DNA of 64,000 nucleotides, from NCBI RefSeq assembly GCF_052103615.1, contig NZ_JBQEKA010000001.1:1-64000 (forward strand). The letters run 5' to 3'. Numbering within the stretch: the first letter of the stretch is position 1; the number at the start of each line of letters is the position of its first letter. The position numbers and the translations under genes are program-made. The notes beneath the pieces are model-generated. The model saw nothing but the letters and a program-made list of their open reading frames with translations, made no database searches and was not told where the DNA came from. This document shows, one piece after another, positions 53,116 to 61,361 of the stretch. Source of the DNA: Kerstersia sp052103615 (lineage in GTDB: Bacteria > Pseudomonadota > Gammaproteobacteria > Burkholderiales > Burkholderiaceae_B).

Positions 53116-53149
53116 GACCGCTGACTGACAAAAATGTCAGCCAGCGGTC
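53116..53149. promoter_or_regulatory. 34-bp inverted repeat containing a CusR/HprR-type box
   Basis: Arms GACCGCTGACTGACA and TGTCAGCCAGCGGTC match at 14 of 15 positions around a central AAAA. The core TGACA-N4-TGTCA (53126-53139) has the spacing of the E. coli CusR/HprR box. It lies between the divergent regulator and cytochrome genes and is well placed to control both. Confidence 0.75.
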
Positions 53150-53224
53150 ATCTTCAGGTCAGAGCCGCCAGCCTAAGATGGCTGCCATTCCAAGTTTCAT
53201 GGCGCCCGGAAGCGCCGCAACGAG

Positions 53225-53800
53225 ATGTCCCATTCACGCAACGCCCAATACACCTCTTTCGCCAAGCTGCTGCACTGGCTGATCGCCCTGCTGATGCCCG
53301 GCATTCTAGCGCTGGGGTTCTATATGCAGGATCTGCCCTTTTCCCCAGGCAAGCTGGAACTCTACTCCTGGCATAAATGGCTGGGGGTAAGCGTGTTCCT
53401 GCTGGCGCTGGCGCGTATCGGCTATCGCCTGGGCCATCCGCCGCCTGTGTTGCCCGCGCACATGAACCGCCTGGAGCGCCTGGCGGCCCATGGCGGCCAT
53501 CTCGTGCTGTACGCCCTGATGCTGGGCATACCCCTGTCTGGCTGGCTCATGAGTTCGGCCAAGGGTGTGCAAACTGTCTGGTTCGGCGTGCTGCCGCTGC
53601 CCGACCTGCTGGCACGCGACCGCGCCCTGGGCGCTACCCTGGCGCAAATCCACGCCTACCTGAATTTCGCTTTTCTCGGCATGCTGCTGCTGCATACCCT
53701 GGCAGCCCTGAAACACCAGTTCATCGACAAGGACGGCCTGCTGGCGCGCATGTTGCCGCGCTGCGCTTATGCCGCCGGAAAAAGGAGCCCCCAAGCATGA
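53225..53800 (+). CDS. Cytochrome b561
   Basis: This 191-residue membrane protein has four helices and haem-ligand histidines (FAKLLHWLIALLM; YSWHKWLGV; GHLVLYALMLGIPLSGWLMS; LLLHTLAALKHQFIDKDGLLARMLP, each under 30 residues apart as expected). It probably passes electrons from quinol in the inner membrane. Its stop overlaps the start of the first YceI gene (ATGA), and YceI-cytochrome b561 (YceJ) pairing is common. Confidence 0.92.
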   Translation: MSHSRNAQYTSFAKLLHWLIALLMPGILALGFYMQDLPFSPGKLELYSWHKWLGVSVFLLALARIGYRLGHPPPVLPAHMNRLERLAAHGGHLVLYALMLGIPLSGWLMSSAKGVQTVWFGVLPLPDLLARDRALGATLAQIHAYLNFAFLGMLLLHTLAALKHQFIDKDGLLARMLPRCAYAAGKRSPQA

Positions 53801-54354
53801 AAACACTGATCGCCGCGGCCGTTGCCGCCTTGCTGCCCTGGCACGCCATGGCAGCATCCTATCAGGATGTCGATGCGGACAAGAGCCAGATCCGCTTCCA
53901 TTATTCGCAAATGGGCGTCGCCATGGATGGTGACTTCCCGCGCTTTGCCGGCAAGATCCAATTCGATCCGGCCAAGCCCGAACAAGGCAGCGCGTCGGTC
54001 GAGGTTTTCCTCGACAGCGTGGACACCGGCACCGACGAAGGCAATGACGAAGTCCGCACCGCTTCGTGGCTGGATGTTGGCGGCCACCCGGTCGCCAGCT
54101 TCACCACGACAGCCATCAAGGCCGTGGGCGACGGCAAGTACGAAGCCAGCGGCACCCTGAACATCAAAGGCAAAAGCCAGCCCGTGACCATCCCGGCCAG
54201 CTTCACCGAAAAAGATGGCCTGGGCATTTTCGAAGGCCGCTTCGATATCACCCGCGGCGACTACGGCATTGGCGAAGGCCCCTGGGCTGCCACCGATATC
54301 GTGGCCGGCCAGGTCGGCATTTCCTTCACCCTGAGCGCCCGCCCGGCCCCCTGA
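53797..54354 (+). CDS. YceI-family periplasmic protein, first copy
   Basis: This 185-residue protein has a signal peptide (MKTLIAAAVAALLPWHAMA) and the YceI lipocalin-like fold (ADKSQIRFHYSQMGVAMDG, GTLNIKGKSQPVTIP, FTLSARP). YceI proteins bind an isoprenoid lipid such as a ubiquinone precursor. Translational coupling to cytochrome b561 suggests a quinone-related job. Confidence 0.88.
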   Translation: MKTLIAAAVAALLPWHAMAASYQDVDADKSQIRFHYSQMGVAMDGDFPRFAGKIQFDPAKPEQGSASVEVFLDSVDTGTDEGNDEVRTASWLDVGGHPVASFTTTAIKAVGDGKYEASGTLNIKGKSQPVTIPASFTEKDGLGIFEGRFDITRGDYGIGEGPWAATDIVAGQVGISFTLSARPAP

Positions 54355-54476
54355 CGCTGCCGGCCTTCGCCCTGAATTCCCGCCGCGCCGCGCCAGCCCA
54401 GCTGCCCGGGCCCGGCGCAACCCTTCACCCCAGCCTGGAAACGGCACCTGCCGTTTCCCCCCAACACGGAGCCACC

Positions 54477-55064
54477 ATGAATTTTTCCCGCCTCAGCACC
54501 CGCCTCGGCCTGGCCGCTGCCCTGACCCTCGGCGCCACGCTGCCCGCCTTCGCCGCGCCTGTCACCTATGTGCTGGACGGCACCCATACGGCTGTCAGCT
54601 TCTCCTATCGCCATGTCGGCCTGAGCACCCAGACCAGCCGCTTCAACAATGCCACCGGCACCATCGTGCTCGACACAGCGGCCAAAACCGGCAAGGTAAA
54701 CATCACCGTGGATACCCGTTCGGTGAATACCGGCCTGGAAAGCTTCAATGGCCATATCCAGGCCAAGGATTTCCTCGATACCGCCGCCTACCCCACCGCG
54801 ACCTTCGTGTCCGATAAAGTCGTATTCGACGGCGAGCGCCCCGTGGCCATCGACGGCAAGCTGACCATCAAAGGCATCACCCAGGATGTCACCGTCACCA
54901 TCGACGATGTCGTGCTGGCGGATCACCCGATGGCGAAAAAACCCGCGCTGGGCGCCGCCGGCAGCGTGAAACTGACGCGCTCGGAATTTGATATGGGCAA
55001 GTTTGTCCCGGTCAACAGCGATGAAGTCACGCTGCGCGTCACCCTGGAAGCCATCCAGCAATAA
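54477..55064 (+). CDS. YceI-family periplasmic protein, second copy
   Basis: This 195-residue protein has a signal peptide ending at AFA (LGLAAALTLGATLPAFA) and the complete YceI fold (YVLDGTHTAVSFSYRHVGLS, GKLTIKGITQDVTVTIDDV). It is only moderately similar to the first copy, so the two are old paralogues rather than a recent duplication. It is the third gene of the cytochrome b561 operon. Confidence 0.9.
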   Translation: MNFSRLSTRLGLAAALTLGATLPAFAAPVTYVLDGTHTAVSFSYRHVGLSTQTSRFNNATGTIVLDTAAKTGKVNITVDTRSVNTGLESFNGHIQAKDFLDTAAYPTATFVSDKVVFDGERPVAIDGKLTIKGITQDVTVTIDDVVLADHPMAKKPALGAAGSVKLTRSEFDMGKFVPVNSDEVTLRVTLEAIQQ

Positions 55065-55072
55065 GCTGGCAT

Positions 55073-55100
55073 GGACGGCGGCCAATTCCGGCCGCCGTCC
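55073..55100 (+). terminator. Stem after the YceI genes
   Basis: A perfect 11-bp stem (GGACGGCGGCC / GGCCGCCGTCC, loop AATTCC) lies 8 bases after the second YceI stop. The T-run is missing, so it is a weak terminator at best. Confidence 0.5.
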
Positions 55101-55158
55101 TGCATCACGCTGGCCCAGGCGGTATGATGCCGAACCGTACCGGTATGCAACCGCTTTT

Positions 55159-56655
55159 ATGACTCACCCCGCTCCATCCCCGTCTGGCGACAGCCAAGAC
55201 AGCGCTCGCGCGCCCCATCTGCAACGCTCCCTCAAAACCCGCCACCTGACCATGATCGCCATCGGCGGCGCCATTGGCACCGGCCTGTTCGTGGCTTCGG
55301 GCGCGACCATTGCCCAAGTCGGCCCCGGCGGCGCCCTGCTGGCCTACGCGCTGATAGGCTGCATGGTGTATTTCATCATGACCAGCCTGGGCGAACTGGC
55401 GGCATTCATGCCGGTTTCCGGCTCTTTCGCCACCTACGGCGCGCGCTACGTCGAAGAGGGATTCGGCTTCGCGCTAGGCTGGAATTTCTGGTATTCCTGG
55501 GCCATTACCGTGGCTGTCGATCTGGTCGCGGCCCAACTGGTCATGGCTTACTGGCTGCCCGATGTGCCCGGCATTCTCTGGAGCGCCCTGTTTCTGGCGC
55601 TGATGTTCGGCCTGAATGCGATCTCCGTCAAAGGCTTTGGCGAAAGCGAGTTCTGGTTTGCGCTGATCAAGGTGGTGGCGGTGGTGATCTTCATCATCAC
55701 TGGCCTGGCCATGCTGAGCGGCATCATCCATGGCGCCCAGGGCACTGGCGTGTCCAACTGGACCATCGGCGATGCGCCCTTCGCAGGCAATTTTGCCGCC
55801 ATGGTAGGCGTCGCCATGATCGTGGCCTTTTCCTTCCAGGGCACGGAGCTGATTGGCGTGGCCGCCGGCGAGTCGGAAAACCCCAGGGTGAACATCCCCA
55901 AGGCCGCCAAACAGGTGTTCTGGCGCATCCTGCTGTTCTATGTGCTGGCGATTCTGGTGATAGGCCTGCTCATTCCCTACACCGACCCTCAGCTGCTGCG
56001 CAGTGACGTCACCGATGTCAGCGTCAGCCCCTTCACCCTGGTCTTCGAACGCGCGGGCCTGTTGTCGGCCGCAGCGGTCATGAATGCCGTCATCCTGACC
56101 TCGGTTCTCTCGGCAGGCAATTCCGGCATGTATGCCGCCACGCGCATGCTGTTCAATCTCGCCACCGAGGGAAAAGCGCCGCGCGCGCTGGCGCGCCTGA
56201 CCCGCAACGGCGTTCCGCTGTACGCGCTGCTCGCCACCACAGCACTGGCCGCGCTGTGCTTCGTCAGTTCCATCTTCAGCCCCAAGGTCGTTTATATCTG
56301 GCTGCTCAATACCGCAGGCATGACAGAATTCATCGCCTGGATCAGTATCTCGGTCAGCCACTACCGGTTCCGCAAAGGCTACATCAAACGCGGCCTCAAT
56401 CTGGACGACCTGCCGTATCGCGCCGGGCTGTTTCCCTTCGGGCCGATTTTCGCCTTCGTCCTGTGCCTCATCATTACGCTGGGGCAAAACTACAACGCCT
56501 TCCTGCAAGAGCGCATTGATTGGGTCGGCGCCATCGCCACTTATGTCGGCATTCCCTTGTTCCTGCTCATCTGGCTGGGTTACCGTCTGGCCAGGAAAAC
56601 CCGCTTTGTCCGTTACTCGGAAATGACTTTCCCCAATGACGCCACACAGCCCTAA
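55159..56655 (+). CDS. AAT-family amino acid permease, LysP-like
   Basis: This 498-residue permease has the classic AAT start QRSLKTRHLTMIAIGGAIGT GLF (helix 1, about residues 23-45), the helix 3 PVSGSFATYGARYVEEGFGF and helix 6 FSFQGTELIGVAAGESENP motifs. The general pattern and the two-motif set resemble lysine permease LysP. Substrate assignment to lysine is from family memory. The ATG at 55159 lacks a strong ribosome binding site. Confidence 0.87.
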   Translation: MTHPAPSPSGDSQDSARAPHLQRSLKTRHLTMIAIGGAIGTGLFVASGATIAQVGPGGALLAYALIGCMVYFIMTSLGELAAFMPVSGSFATYGARYVEEGFGFALGWNFWYSWAITVAVDLVAAQLVMAYWLPDVPGILWSALFLALMFGLNAISVKGFGESEFWFALIKVVAVVIFIITGLAMLSGIIHGAQGTGVSNWTIGDAPFAGNFAAMVGVAMIVAFSFQGTELIGVAAGESENPRVNIPKAAKQVFWRILLFYVLAILVIGLLIPYTDPQLLRSDVTDVSVSPFTLVFERAGLLSAAAVMNAVILTSVLSAGNSGMYAATRMLFNLATEGKAPRALARLTRNGVPLYALLATTALAALCFVSSIFSPKVVYIWLLNTAGMTEFIAWISISVSHYRFRKGYIKRGLNLDDLPYRAGLFPFGPIFAFVLCLIITLGQNYNAFLQERIDWVGAIATYVGIPLFLLIWLGYRLARKTRFVRYSEMTFPNDATQP

Positions 56656-56738
56656 GCGCGCTGTTGCGCTGCCCCTGTTGCGCGTCTGATCACAGGCCGC
56701 ACACGGAATAGGAAAAGCAGAGTACAATCGTTGGCTCT

Positions 56739-56813
56739 GCGCCCGTAGTTCAATGGATAGAATAGGAGTTTCCGAAGCTCTCGATACAGGTTCGATTCCT
56801 GTCGGGCGCGCCA
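56739..56813 (+). tRNA. tRNA-Arg (anticodon CCG)
   Basis: A 75-base cloverleaf with encoded CCA has acceptor arms GCGCCCG / CGGGCGC, the T-loop GGTTCGATTCC and the anticodon loop TTCCGAA (anticodon 56772-56774). It reads CGG codons. No integrase or duplicated 3' end is seen nearby. Confidence 0.97.
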
Positions 56814-56916
56814 GATTTCCCCTGGTGCTTGCGCAACAAGCCTGGTTCAGCCTGCTGGCAACTGGACCGGCAGCCGTCCACAACGGCAATCCAGGCTGAT
56901 GACAGCATCAGAGATA

Positions 56917-56951
56917 AAAAACCCCGTTCGCGTTTGCCAACGGGGTTTTTT
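56917..56951. terminator. Terminator after tRNA-Arg and terC
   Basis: ACCCCGTT / AACGGGGT arms with a ten-base loop are flanked by A6 and T6, so it works in both directions. It lies 103 bases after the tRNA and about 70 bases beyond the convergent TerC gene. Confidence 0.88.
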
Positions 56952-57020
56952 CATGGGGTGCCCACCGGCACCCCATCCGAGCAGCGCAATTCATGCCGCC
57001 CGCTCACTCAGTCCTGACCG

Positions 57021-57725
57021 TCAATGTGCGGCGCTGGCCCGCTTGCGGCGGCCCAAGCCCAGGCCTACCCCAACGACTAGCAGGGCGCCAGCCACACCTG
57101 CGCCAATATGCGTCAGGCTGGACGGTTCGCCGATATGGTTCTTGAGCACGGCATCGGTCAGCAGCATGCCGCCCGCCAGCCAGCCCAGCAAACCGGCGCC
57201 GAACACCACTACCAGCGGGAAACGGTCGATCAGCTTGAGCACCAGCGTGCTGCCCCAGATAATGATGGGAACGCTGACCAGCAACCCGAAGACCACCAGG
57301 CCCAGCTGATGATCGGCATGCGCGCCCTGGGCCGCGCCAGCAATGGCGATGACGTTATCCAGGCTCATGACCAGGTCGGCAATGATGATGGTCTTGACCG
57401 CGGCAAACACTGAAGCGCCGCCTGTGATCTTGCCGTGCGCGTCGTCCTCGGGGATCAGCAGCTTGATACCGATCCAGACCAGCAGCACCGCGCCGACTAT
57501 CTTCAGGAACGGCACTTCCAGCAAGGTCAGCGCAAAAGCGATCAAGGCAACGCGCAGCACGATCGCGCCAGCCGTTCCCCACAGAATACCCTTCATGCGC
57601 TTGTCCGCCGGCAGGTTGCGGCAAGCCAGCGCAATGACCACGGCGTTGTCGCCGCCCAGCAGAATATCAATCAAGATAATCTGGAAAACGGCAGCCCAGC
57701 TCAGGGTCTGAAAAAATTCCAGCAT
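57021..57725 (-). CDS. TerC-family membrane protein (probable Mn exporter)
   Basis: This 234-residue membrane protein of the TerC/YjbE/YkoY type has about seven helices. The two metal-site motifs ILLGGDNAVVIAL (about residues 20-32) and DLVMSLDNVIAIAGAA (about 117-132) are present. TerC proteins export manganese or load it onto exported enzymes. A manganese riboswitch precedes the gene, which strongly supports the role. Confidence 0.92.
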   Translation of the reverse strand: MLEFFQTLSWAAVFQIILIDILLGGDNAVVIALACRNLPADKRMKGILWGTAGAIVLRVALIAFALTLLEVPFLKIVGAVLLVWIGIKLLIPEDDAHGKITGGASVFAAVKTIIIADLVMSLDNVIAIAGAAQGAHADHQLGLVVFGLLVSVPIIIWGSTLVLKLIDRFPLVVVFGAGLLGWLAGGMLLTDAVLKNHIGEPSSLTHIGAGVAGALLVVGVGLGLGRRKRASAAH

Positions 57726-57807
57726 GGTTCGTCTATCCTCAAAACAGGCAATTCATTAATCTGAAAACCAGATCGGAACTTTTGCCTTTCCGCATGGTGA
57801 CACCCGG

Positions 57808-57842
57808 AAACAAAAATGGCCCGATCCACCAGGACCAGGCCA
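57808..57842 (-). terminator. Riboswitch expression-platform terminator
   Basis: On the minus strand an 11-bp stem (TGGCCTGGTCC / GGATCGGGCCA with two G-U pairs, loop TGGT) is followed by TTTTTGTTT. It lies between the aptamer and the terC start (82 bases before the ATG), so Mn could control read-through. Confidence 0.75.
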
Positions 57843-57995
57843 CATGCTGAAGAGGGTTTTTCACGCACGAACCTTGCCCTTACGGCAAGGTCTTGCTTGC
57901 GGCATAAATGCCGCCCGGACACCGGGATAAAGGCCAAGACACAGGCAGTTATCCGTCATGACGATGACTCGGAGGTAAGCTACTCCCCTTGATGG
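57843..57995 (-). promoter_or_regulatory. yybP-ykoY manganese riboswitch
   Basis: The minus strand contains the conserved 5' element AAGGGGAGTAGC (57978-57989) and the second conserved loop AGCAAGACCTTGCC (57884-57897), as in the Bacillus yybP example as I recall it. Further paired elements lie between (GGCATTTATGCC and CCCGGTGTCCGGG). It sits directly before a TerC-family gene. The exact boundaries are approximate. Confidence 0.85.
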
Positions 57996-58921
57996 GGCTG
58001 AGTATAGCTCACTTCGCCGCGCTGCTGCGCAACTTCTGCAACGTGCGCCCGCAACCAGCGATGCACGGGGTCATCCTGATGCCGCTGATGCCACACCATA
58101 TACATGGGCATTGATGGCGTTTCCAGGGGCAGCGGCGCCGTCGCCAGGCCCCGCAAGGCCCCCACCGCCAGCAAGGAAGGCGCTGTCGCGATCCACGGGC
58201 CGCCATGCAGCATCGCCCCCAGCGCCGCCATGCCTGGCACCGTCGCCACAAAACGGCGCTGCACGCCTTTGCGCAGCATCCATTCGTCGATATCCAGCAT
58301 GCGCCGGGGTTCGTACAGCACCGTCACATGCTCGGCGGCCCGGTAGGCCTTCATGCTGGCGGGCGCCGCACACAGGGCCGCGTCATAGAAGATGCAATAA
58401 CGATCTTCAAACAGGCGCTTCTGGTAAATATCATCCCCCAGCGGCGGACGCGGCGTAATCAGCAAATCGCAATGCTGCTCGCGCAGCACGGCAGGCGTGG
58501 GCGCGCCAGAAGGCACCACATGCAGGCTCACGCCGGGCGCCTGCTCACGCAAGCGCCGCAACAGCGCGGGAAGCAGCACATCGCGCTGCAAATCATTGGC
58601 CGCGATGGTCAGGCTCATGTTCAGGCGTGCCGGCTCGAAGCCTGCCGCCAGCGTGAAATGCCGCAACTCATCCAACAGGCCCCGGGCGCGCTCCGCCAGC
58701 ACGCCAGCCATGGCGGTCGGCGCGATGCCGCGGCCGGATTTGACGAACAGCGCATCACCGGCAATGGCGCGCAGTTTGTCCAGCCCGTGGCTGACGGCGG
58801 ACTGCGTGACCCCCAGACGCTGCGCCGCGCGGGTGACGGAACCTTCCTCATACACCACCCATAGCAACTGCAACAACCTGCCATCCAGGTCCAAATGATC
58901 GAAATCGTTCATGGGTTTCAT
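57980..58921 (-). CDS. LysR-family regulator of the ligAB locus
   Basis: This 313-residue regulator has an N-terminal helix-turn-helix (LLQLLWVVYEEGSVTRAAQRLGVTQSAVSHGLDKLR within residues 15-52) and a LysR effector domain. It is divergent from ligAB, with a T-N11-A box in the 71-base gap, so it probably controls ligAB with an aromatic ligand. Its last 16 bases overlap the start of the terC riboswitch and its 3' end carries that promoter. The start at 58921 has no clear ribosome binding site; an ATG at 58912 is also possible. Confidence 0.88.
   Translation of the reverse strand: MKPMNDFDHLDLDGRLLQLLWVVYEEGSVTRAAQRLGVTQSAVSHGLDKLRAIAGDALFVKSGRGIAPTAMAGVLAERARGLLDELRHFTLAAGFEPARLNMSLTIAANDLQRDVLLPALLRRLREQAPGVSLHVVPSGAPTPAVLREQHCDLLITPRPPLGDDIYQKRLFEDRYCIFYDAALCAAPASMKAYRAAEHVTVLYEPRRMLDIDEWMLRKGVQRRFVATVPGMAALGAMLHGGPWIATAPSLLAVGALRGLATAPLPLETPSMPMYMVWHQRHQDDPVHRWLRAHVAEVAQQRGEVSYTQPHQGE
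58001..58006 (-). promoter_or_regulatory. -10 element of the riboswitch promoter inside the LysR gene
   Basis: TATACT on the minus strand, about 10 bases before the GGGGAGTAGC aptamer start, lies in the 3' end of the LysR coding region. No good -35 was found at 16-18 bases. Confidence 0.5.
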
Positions 58922-58935
58922 GACTGAACCGGCCT

Positions 58936-58980
58936 TTATCCATACTGCTAATAAGGGAATACTGATGCCATTATCCCCTT
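58936..58980. promoter_or_regulatory. LysR-type operator before ligAB
   Basis: TTAT (58936-58939) and ATAA (58951-58954) are separated by 11 bases, a classic T-N11-A LysR box. A second dyad AAGGG...CCCTT (58953-58980) overlaps it and reaches toward the ligA ribosome binding site. Confidence 0.55.
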
Positions 58981-58992
58981 GCGGAGGCAGGC

Positions 58993-59334
58993 ATGTCACA
59001 CGAAATTCCAGGTACCAAATTGTTCGACGGCGAATTGGCCATGCGCGGCTACGCGCTGAACAAGATGTGTTTTTCCTTCAACGATGCGGCCAACCGTGCT
59101 GCCTTTCTCGCTGACGAAGACGCTTACTGTGCCAGCTATGGGCTGAATGAAGCCCAGCGGGACGCCATCCGCAACCGCAATGTGCTGCAACTGATAGACG
59201 CTGGCGGCAATGTCTATTACCTGGCGAAGTTCGCCGGCATCCTGAAACTCGATGTGCAGGATCTGGGCGCCCAGCAAACCGGCATGACCAAAGAAGCATT
59301 CAAGGCCAAATTGCTGGCCTATGCCAAGGACTGA
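58993..59334 (+). CDS. ligA: Protocatechuate 4,5-dioxygenase alpha subunit
   Basis: This 113-residue protein matches LigA, the small subunit capping the active site of the extradiol enzyme (IPGTKLFDGELAMRGYALNK, LNEAQRDAIRNRNVLQLIDA, GGNVYYLAKFAGI). A GGAGG ribosome binding site precedes the ATG at 58993. It is followed by ligB after 39 bases. Confidence 0.93.
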   Translation: MSHEIPGTKLFDGELAMRGYALNKMCFSFNDAANRAAFLADEDAYCASYGLNEAQRDAIRNRNVLQLIDAGGNVYYLAKFAGILKLDVQDLGAQQTGMTKEAFKAKLLAYAKD

Positions 59335-59373
59335 GCCCCTTTCCCGCAGACACAAGATACAAGGACATTCATC

Positions 59374-60213
59374 ATGGCAACCATCGTCGGCGGCATTCTG
59401 ACTTCACACGTTCCCGCTATCGGCCGCGCCATCGCGCAGGAACTGCAACAAGACCCTTACTGGAAACCCTTTTTCGACGGTTTTCCGCCAGTGCGCGAGT
59501 GGCTGGCCCGCCAGCGCCCGGACGTCGTCGTCGTGTTCTACAACGACCACGGCCTGAACTTCTTTCTCGACAAAATGCCGACCTTCGCCATCGGCGCCGC
59601 GCCGTTCTACAACAACGCGGACGAAGGCTGGGGCATTCCCCAGGTGCCGGAATTCAAGGGCGAGCAGACCTTGTCGTGGCATCTGATCGAAGCGCTGGTC
59701 GCCAATGAATTCGACCCTGTCTCCTGTCAGGAGATGCTGGTCGATCACGCTTTCACCTTGCCCATGGCCTTGCTCTGGCCCGACCAGAAGTGGCCTGTCA
59801 CGGTGGTCCCCGTCAACATCAATACTGTGCAGTTCCCGCTGCCCTCGGCCAAGCGTTGCTACGACCTGGGCGCGACCATCGGCCAGGCCGTGCGCAACTG
59901 GGATAGCAACAAGCGCGTGGCCTTCCTGGGCACTGGCGGCCTGTCGCACCAGCTTGATGGCGAACGCGCCGGTTTCATCAACAAGAATTTCGATCTGGAA
60001 TTCATGGACAGCCTGGTCAAGGATCCGCGCTGGGCCACGCAGTTCAGTATTCATGAACTGGTGGAACGCGCGGGCACCCAAGGCATAGAACTGCTGATGT
60101 GGCTGGCCACGCGCGGCGCCCTGGGCGAACAAGTGCGTGAAGTTCACCGCAACTATCACATCCCGATTTCCAACACGGCCTCCGGCGTGCAACTGCTGGA
60201 GCCGCTTGACTGA
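59374..60213 (+). CDS. ligB: Protocatechuate 4,5-dioxygenase beta subunit
   Basis: This 279-residue catalytic subunit of type II extradiol dioxygenase cleaves protocatechuate between C4 and C5 using Fe(II). Metal and catalytic residues are visible in SHVPAIG (His12), FYNDHGLNFF (His near 61), GTGGLSHQLDG (catalytic His near 195) and ERAGTQGIELLMW (Glu near 240). Two terminators follow. The LigC/LigI/LigJ/LigK steps are not encoded in this window. Confidence 0.94.
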   Translation: MATIVGGILTSHVPAIGRAIAQELQQDPYWKPFFDGFPPVREWLARQRPDVVVVFYNDHGLNFFLDKMPTFAIGAAPFYNNADEGWGIPQVPEFKGEQTLSWHLIEALVANEFDPVSCQEMLVDHAFTLPMALLWPDQKWPVTVVPVNINTVQFPLPSAKRCYDLGATIGQAVRNWDSNKRVAFLGTGGLSHQLDGERAGFINKNFDLEFMDSLVKDPRWATQFSIHELVERAGTQGIELLMWLATRGALGEQVREVHRNYHIPISNTASGVQLLEPLD

Positions 60214-60244
60214 TTTTTAACGCCAGGTGCCTCCTCATCCGGCC

Positions 60245-60269
60245 CCAGGCCAGTCATGGCCTGGTTTTT
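60245..60269 (+). terminator. Terminator 1 after ligB
   Basis: CCAGGCC / GGCCTGG (loop AGTCAT) is followed by TTTTT. It is a short but well-formed plus-strand terminator. Confidence 0.8.
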
Positions 60270-60270
60270 C

Positions 60271-60300
60271 GCCAGACACAGCTGTGTCTGGCTTTTTTTT
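60271..60300 (+). terminator. Terminator 2 after ligB
   Basis: A perfect palindrome GCCAGACACA / TGTGTCTGGC (two-base loop) is followed by eight T. It directly succeeds the first terminator and also blocks read-through into the LysR gene. Confidence 0.9.
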
Positions 60301-60330
60301 GGCCGTTGCGCCGCTTGCCCTGCCCAGCTC

Positions 60331-60358
60331 GGCCCGGCCCGGCCCGGCCCGGCCCGGC
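60331..60358. repeat. GGCCC pentanucleotide tandem repeat
   Basis: Five exact copies of GGCCC and a partial sixth lie between the ligB terminators and the LysR stop codon. The repeat ends 3 bases before the LysR frame end and could vary in copy number. Confidence 0.95.
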
Positions 60359-60360
60359 AA

Positions 60361-61263
60361 CTATTCCGCAAACACATCCGTGATCAAGCGCCGGAACCAG
60401 ACATTCCTGGGGGCCTGCTGGAAACGGGCATGCCAGTATTGCTTCAGGTCGTAGCGCGCAATATCTATCGGCGGCTCTATGGTCTGCACATTGACGCTGT
60501 GCGCATACAGATCCGCCACGGTGCGCGGCAGCACCACCACCAGGTCGGATTGCTCGATCAGCGAAGGCACGCTCATGTAGTGCGCCGTTTTCAGGACCAC
60601 ATTCAGACGGACCCCGGTGCTGGCCAGATAGGCATCAAACATTTCCTGGCGCCGGGTGCCATCACGCACTTGCAGATGGTCGGCAGCGCAGAAATCCGCC
60701 ATGGACAGGCGCTCGCCCGCAAACGGATGGCCTTCGCGCAGCATGCAGGTCAGCTCGTGGGAAAAGAGACGCTGCTGGTAGATATGCGGGTCGTTCAGAT
60801 CCGGGAAATAGCCCAAAACAGCATCCACCTTGCCGTCGTGCAGATGCTCAGTCAGAGCATCCGCATCCAGGCTGATGGTGCGCAGCCTGGCCTTGGGCGC
60901 GGCGCGGCGCAGCTGCTCGAATAAGGCCGGCAAAAAGACGATCTCGCCTACTTCACTCAGGCACAGGACAAACTCATGTTCGGTCTGGGCAGGGTCGAAC
61001 TGCGGCCCCCGCAAGATATCGCGGTCGATGATTTCCAGCACTTCGCGGGTGCGTTCTATCACCCCCAGCGCCCGGGGCGTGGCTTCCATGCGCGCGCCCG
61101 AACGGATGAACAGCGGGTCGCCCAGCGAATGGCGCAAGCGCGCAAGCGCCGCGCTGGCCGCCGGCTGGCTGATGCCCAGCTGTTTGGCCGCCGCCGTGAC
61201 ATTGCCCGTCTCATAAATGGCAAGCAGGACGCGGAGCAGATTGAGGTCGGTACGGGGAACCAT
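60361..61263 (-). CDS. LysR-family regulator of the ring-cleavage operon
   Basis: This 300-residue regulator has the helix-turn-helix LNLLRVLLAIYETGNVTAAA...GISQPAASAALARLR (residues 6-48) and a NahR/NodD-like effector domain (LSEVGEIVFLPALFEQLRR). It is divergent from the VOC dioxygenase gene; a short dyad TTCT-GATT-AGAA (61301-61312) lies between them. It probably activates the downstream aromatic catabolism genes. Confidence 0.9.
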   Translation of the reverse strand: MVPRTDLNLLRVLLAIYETGNVTAAAKQLGISQPAASAALARLRHSLGDPLFIRSGARMEATPRALGVIERTREVLEIIDRDILRGPQFDPAQTEHEFVLCLSEVGEIVFLPALFEQLRRAAPKARLRTISLDADALTEHLHDGKVDAVLGYFPDLNDPHIYQQRLFSHELTCMLREGHPFAGERLSMADFCAADHLQVRDGTRRQEMFDAYLASTGVRLNVVLKTAHYMSVPSLIEQSDLVVVLPRTVADLYAHSVNVQTIEPPIDIARYDLKQYWHARFQQAPRNVWFRRLITDVFAE

Positions 61264-61361
61264 AAGCAAATCAAATAGTGCGAATAAACAGAAGCGGCTT
61301 TTCTGATTAGAAGGCAACTGCCAGAATGAGTCCACTAAAAAAGCAATCAAGGAGCAGACAA

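Noticed and set aside
54066..55064. Extended frame through the first YceI gene
   Set aside because: The true start of the second YceI gene is at 54477 by signal peptide; the preceding part reads the other gene out of frame.
56739..56813. tRNA-Arg as an integration site of a mobile element
   Set aside because: No integrase, direct repeat of the tRNA 3' end or atypical gene block is seen on either side in the window.
55474..56889. Minus-strand frame opposite the lysine-type permease
   Set aside because: A shadow with low-complexity Gln/Asp content; the permease on the plus strand is clear.
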